Assembly: GCA_900551925.1 (NCBI GenBank) | Contig: URXR01000052.1 | Location: 1-8,330 of the forward strand | Length of the DNA stretch: 8,330 bases | Source of the DNA: an uncultured Mycoplasmatota bacterium | GTDB lineage: Bacteria > Bacillota_I > Bacilli_A > RF39 > UBA660 | Direction of reading: 5' to 3' | In this document: positions 6,317 through 8,330 of the stretch, piece by piece | How the letters are laid out: every line of letters begins with the position of its first letter | Numbering within the stretch: position 1 is the stretch's first letter | Notes under the pieces: model-generated | Databases searched by the model: none | Seen by the model: the letters and a program-made list of their open reading frames with translations, nothing else | What the model was told of the DNA's origin: nothing | Made by a program: the position numbers and the translations under genes

Positions 6317-7951
6317 ATGAAAAAAGATTCTTTTTTAAAAGGTACAATTATAGCTTCAATAGCTATCATTATTACCAAAATACTAGGAGTTTTATATGTA
6401 ATTCCTTTTTATAAAATAATTGGCGAAGATGGTGGAGTTTTATATTCTTACGCTTATAACATTTATAATTTATTTTTAAATATTTCAACCGCGGGTATTC
6501 CTATAGCAATCAGTATGATAATTAGTGAATATCTAACTTTAGGACATTTAGAAGCCAAAGAAAGAGTTTATTCTTTAGGAAAAAAAGTAATTATTACTTT
6601 TTCTATCATTGCCTTTTTAGTTTTATTTATCTTCTCTGACTACTTTGCCCTTTTCTTTGTAAATGGAATTGAAGGTGCAAGTCCTATTAGTGATATAAGT
6701 TTAGTTATTAAAGCTATTTCAATATCTCTTATCATAACCCCATTCTTAAGTGTTTTAAGAGGTTACTTACAAGGTCATAAATTCATTTCCCCAGGTTCAA
6801 TCAGTCAAGTTTGGGAACAAATAATAAGAATAATAGTAGTACTTCTAGGTTCATACTTAGCAATTAATATCTTTAATACTAGCATTCCTATCGGAGTTAG
6901 TGTTGCCCTTACCGGAGCTTTCTTCGGAGGAATTGCTGCTTATATTTATTTAAGAGTTAAGATTAATAAAAATAAAAAATTATTTGAAACTTACCAAGAT
7001 AAGAAAAAAGATAATATAAAAAATAAAGAAATTTTAAAGAAAATTTTATTTTACTGCATTCCTTTAGTTATGATTTCTATTACTAATGATTTATATAATT
7101 TAATTGATATGAAACTAATTATTAAAGGACTTTATATAATTGGAATGGATGCTTCAACATGTGAGCTTATCTCTAGTATTGTTGCTACTTGGGCTCCTAA
7201 AATATGTATGATAATTATGGCTATTTCAATGGGACTTATTACTAGCTTAATTCCTCATTTAATTGAAAAATATACTAAAAAAGATTATAAAGGTTCAAAC
7301 AATATATTTAATCAAGCCGTAAGCACTATGTTAATAGTAGCACTTCCTATGGTTGTAGGTATTATAATTTTATCAGATGAAGTATACACTATTTTCTATG
7401 GATTAAGTGAGTATGGTGGCAATGTTTTAGTAATATCTGCCATAGTAAGTTTAACAGTAGGAACTTTATCTGTTATGAATACTGCCTTACAAGGATTTAA
7501 AAAGTTTAAAGTTGTCATTATAAGTACTTTAATTGGACTTTTAGTAAATACTATTTTAGATATTCCTATTATTTTACTTTTAGATAAAATTGGTATTATT
7601 CCTTATATAGGAACAATGATTGCCACAATTATTGGTTCTGGAGTATCCATTACAATTAATTTAGTATACTTAAAGAAAAATTATAACTTTAAATACCTAG
7701 ATATTTTACATAATTTAGCAAAAACTTTTATACCACTTTTAGTAATGACTATTATTTTATTACCAATTAATTATTTTATACCAGAAACAAATAATACTAT
7801 TTTATTAATCTTAAAAATATTTGCCTTTGGTATAGTTGGAGCAATTATTTATCTATATATTATGTATAAAAATAAAGGTCTTTATGATGCTTTTGGTAAA
7901 GATCAAATTGATAGTATCATTAAAAAATTACACTTAAAAAAGTCTCGTTAA
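6317..7951 (+). CDS. Polytopic lipid-linked oligosaccharide flippase, MurJ/SpoVB (MVF/MOP) family
   Basis: A 544-aa membrane protein of the MOP exporter superfamily, with about 14 hydrophobic helices. It probably moves lipid II or another undecaprenyl-linked sugar to the outer face of the membrane. Family features are the start FLKGTIIASIAIIITKILGVLY (6-27), YNLFLNISTAGIPIAIS (50-66), RGYLQGHKFISPGSISQVWEQ (148-168), a charged cytoplasmic loop (about 214-242), SMGLITSLIPHLIEKY (304-319) and LQGFKKFK (391-398). A basic tail (KKLHLKKSR) ends it. Length equals that of B. subtilis YtgP/MurJ as I recall it, and the N-terminal pattern fits this branch, but SpoVB-like or capsule flippases cannot be excluded, so no symbol is given. 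GGTG lies 5 nt before ATG 6317. It is divergent from recD2, convergent with the LamG gene and appears monocistronic. Confidence 0.88.
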   Translation: MKKDSFLKGTIIASIAIIITKILGVLYVIPFYKIIGEDGGVLYSYAYNIYNLFLNISTAGIPIAISMIISEYLTLGHLEAKERVYSLGKKVIITFSIIAFLVLFIFSDYFALFFVNGIEGASPISDISLVIKAISISLIITPFLSVLRGYLQGHKFISPGSISQVWEQIIRIIVVLLGSYLAINIFNTSIPIGVSVALTGAFFGGIAAYIYLRVKINKNKKLFETYQDKKKDNIKNKEILKKILFYCIPLVMISITNDLYNLIDMKLIIKGLYIIGMDASTCELISSIVATWAPKICMIIMAISMGLITSLIPHLIEKYTKKDYKGSNNIFNQAVSTMLIVALPMVVGIIILSDEVYTIFYGLSEYGGNVLVISAIVSLTVGTLSVMNTALQGFKKFKVVIISTLIGLLVNTILDIPIILLLDKIGIIPYIGTMIATIIGSGVSITINLVYLKKNYNFKYLDILHNLAKTFIPLLVMTIILLPINYFIPETNNTILLILKIFAFGIVGAIIYLYIMYKNKGLYDAFGKDQIDSIIKKLHLKKSR

Positions 7952-7962
7952 GAGGCTTTTTT
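7936..7962 (+). terminator. Rho-independent terminator overlapping the flippase stop codon
   Basis: AAAAAAGUCUC (7936-7946) pairs with GAGGCUUUUUU (7952-7962) as an 11-bp stem with one U-G wobble, and the loop is GUUAA. The TAA stop (7949-7951) forms the end of the loop. The A run before and U run after could make it work for the convergent minus-strand gene too. On that strand the wobble becomes a C-A mismatch, so it should be weaker there. Confidence 0.85.
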
Positions 7963-7983
7963 AATTAGTAACATCTATAATAA

Positions 7984-8330
7984 TTACTCTAAATTAAACT
8001 TTTCTTTGTCATAATTATAGTTGTGAAGGATTTCTTCTTCAGTAAGAGCTTTAGTATAAATTCTAGCACTATATACATTCATATTAGCATAACTTGCTGT
8101 ATATGAACTTGTTGCTATTTGAGCTTTATTTATTCCAACATTTCCTATATTAGATGAATTAGAATATGATCCTGAAATAGAACTCATACTATCTATATAA
8201 ACTCCATTTAAATAAGTTTTTACTAAATTAGAGGTACTATCATTTACATAAGTTAAATTTATAATATCAGTTGGGTAATCAAATACTTTAAAAGCAGTTT
8301 CAACTTCATTTATAGCAGTCCTAGTATAAC
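7984..8330 (-). CDS. C-terminal end of a LamG / concanavalin A-like domain protein (5' part beyond the window)
   Basis: The frame is open from the right edge (114 complete codons visible) to TAA at 7986-7984. An internal ATG at 8187 would give a 67-aa product, but the frame and the domain continue upstream without a stop, so that ATG is not the start. The visible part shows a beta-rich, Ser/Thr/Asn-rich pattern with LTYVND and KTYLNGVYIDS, then INKAQIATSSYTAS and the ending MNVYSARIYTKALTEEEILHNYNYDKEKF. This ending (a strand with R-Y-x-KALTEEEI) is the typical close of LamG-like jelly-roll domains, which bind carbohydrate or protein ligands in secreted and surface proteins of Bacillota. The protein stops right after the domain, with no LPXTG sorting motif or membrane anchor, so any anchoring must lie N-terminally. 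It shares the flippase terminator region in convergent orientation. Confidence 0.8.
   Translation of the reverse strand, partial: YTRTAINEVETAFKVFDYPTDIINLTYVNDSTSNLVKTYLNGVYIDSMSSISGSYSNSSNIGNVGINKAQIATSSYTASYANMNVYSARIYTKALTEEEILHNYNYDKEKFNLE

Noticed and set aside
1..8330. Code 4 (TGA as tryptophan), as in many Mollicutes
   Set aside because: TGA is used as a stop for the kinase gene, and tryptophans are encoded by TGG in the intact genes.
1..8330. tRNA, rRNA, CRISPR, riboswitch, T-box or insertion sequence
   Set aside because: No cloverleaf, spaced repeat array, long leader or terminal inverted repeats with transposase could be seen; intergenic spaces are all under about 130 nt.

Overview
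The window is strongly AT-rich and tightly packed. It carries genes of the kind found in low-GC Bacillota (Bacilli, Erysipelotrichia or Mollicutes-like lineages). The genetic code looks standard: TGA ends the kinase gene at 2043-2045, no reading frame needs TGA for tryptophan, and tryptophan is written TGG (for example the WWW run in the alanyl-tRNA synthetase). This argues against a code-4 mycoplasma. Almost every start is preceded by AGGTG-type Shine-Dalgarno sequences. An uncultured gut-type Bacillota is a reasonable guess, but the exact lineage is inference.

Layout. At the left edge (1-172, minus) is the start of an unidentified, highly charged protein behind its own promoter, which carries a repeated 9-base motif. 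Next, all on the minus strand and transcribed from right to left, come recD2 (6188-4029), a 53-aa protein (3979-3818), a Rho-independent terminator (3808-3774), an AI-2E-family membrane permease (3735-2581), a dNMP-kinase-like P-loop kinase (2579-2043) and a short alanyl-tRNA synthetase (2046-301). Permease, kinase and alaS are packed as one operon, with a 1-nt gap and then a 4-nt ATGA overlap. A short divergent promoter region (6189-6316) separates recD2 from a MurJ/SpoVB-type flippase (6317-7951, plus), which ends in a terminator hairpin that contains its own stop codon. At the right edge (8330-7984, minus) is the C-terminal end of a LamG-type, probably secreted or surface, protein.

How the genes relate. 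The order recD2 - small gene - AI-2E permease - alaS recalls the Bacillus subtilis yrrC - yrrI - alaS neighbourhood, so this looks like a vertically inherited Bacillota locus. The alaS gene in it is unusual: at 581 codons it lacks the beta-barrel between the catalytic and editing parts and the whole C-terminal C-Ala domain, yet keeps the editing zinc motifs. It resembles the short AlaRS type I associate with Patescibacteria (CPR). This, together with the kinase gene inserted just upstream and coupled to it, is the most interesting point of the window. I do not see a clear new defence system, CRISPR array, tRNA, rRNA or insertion sequence here.
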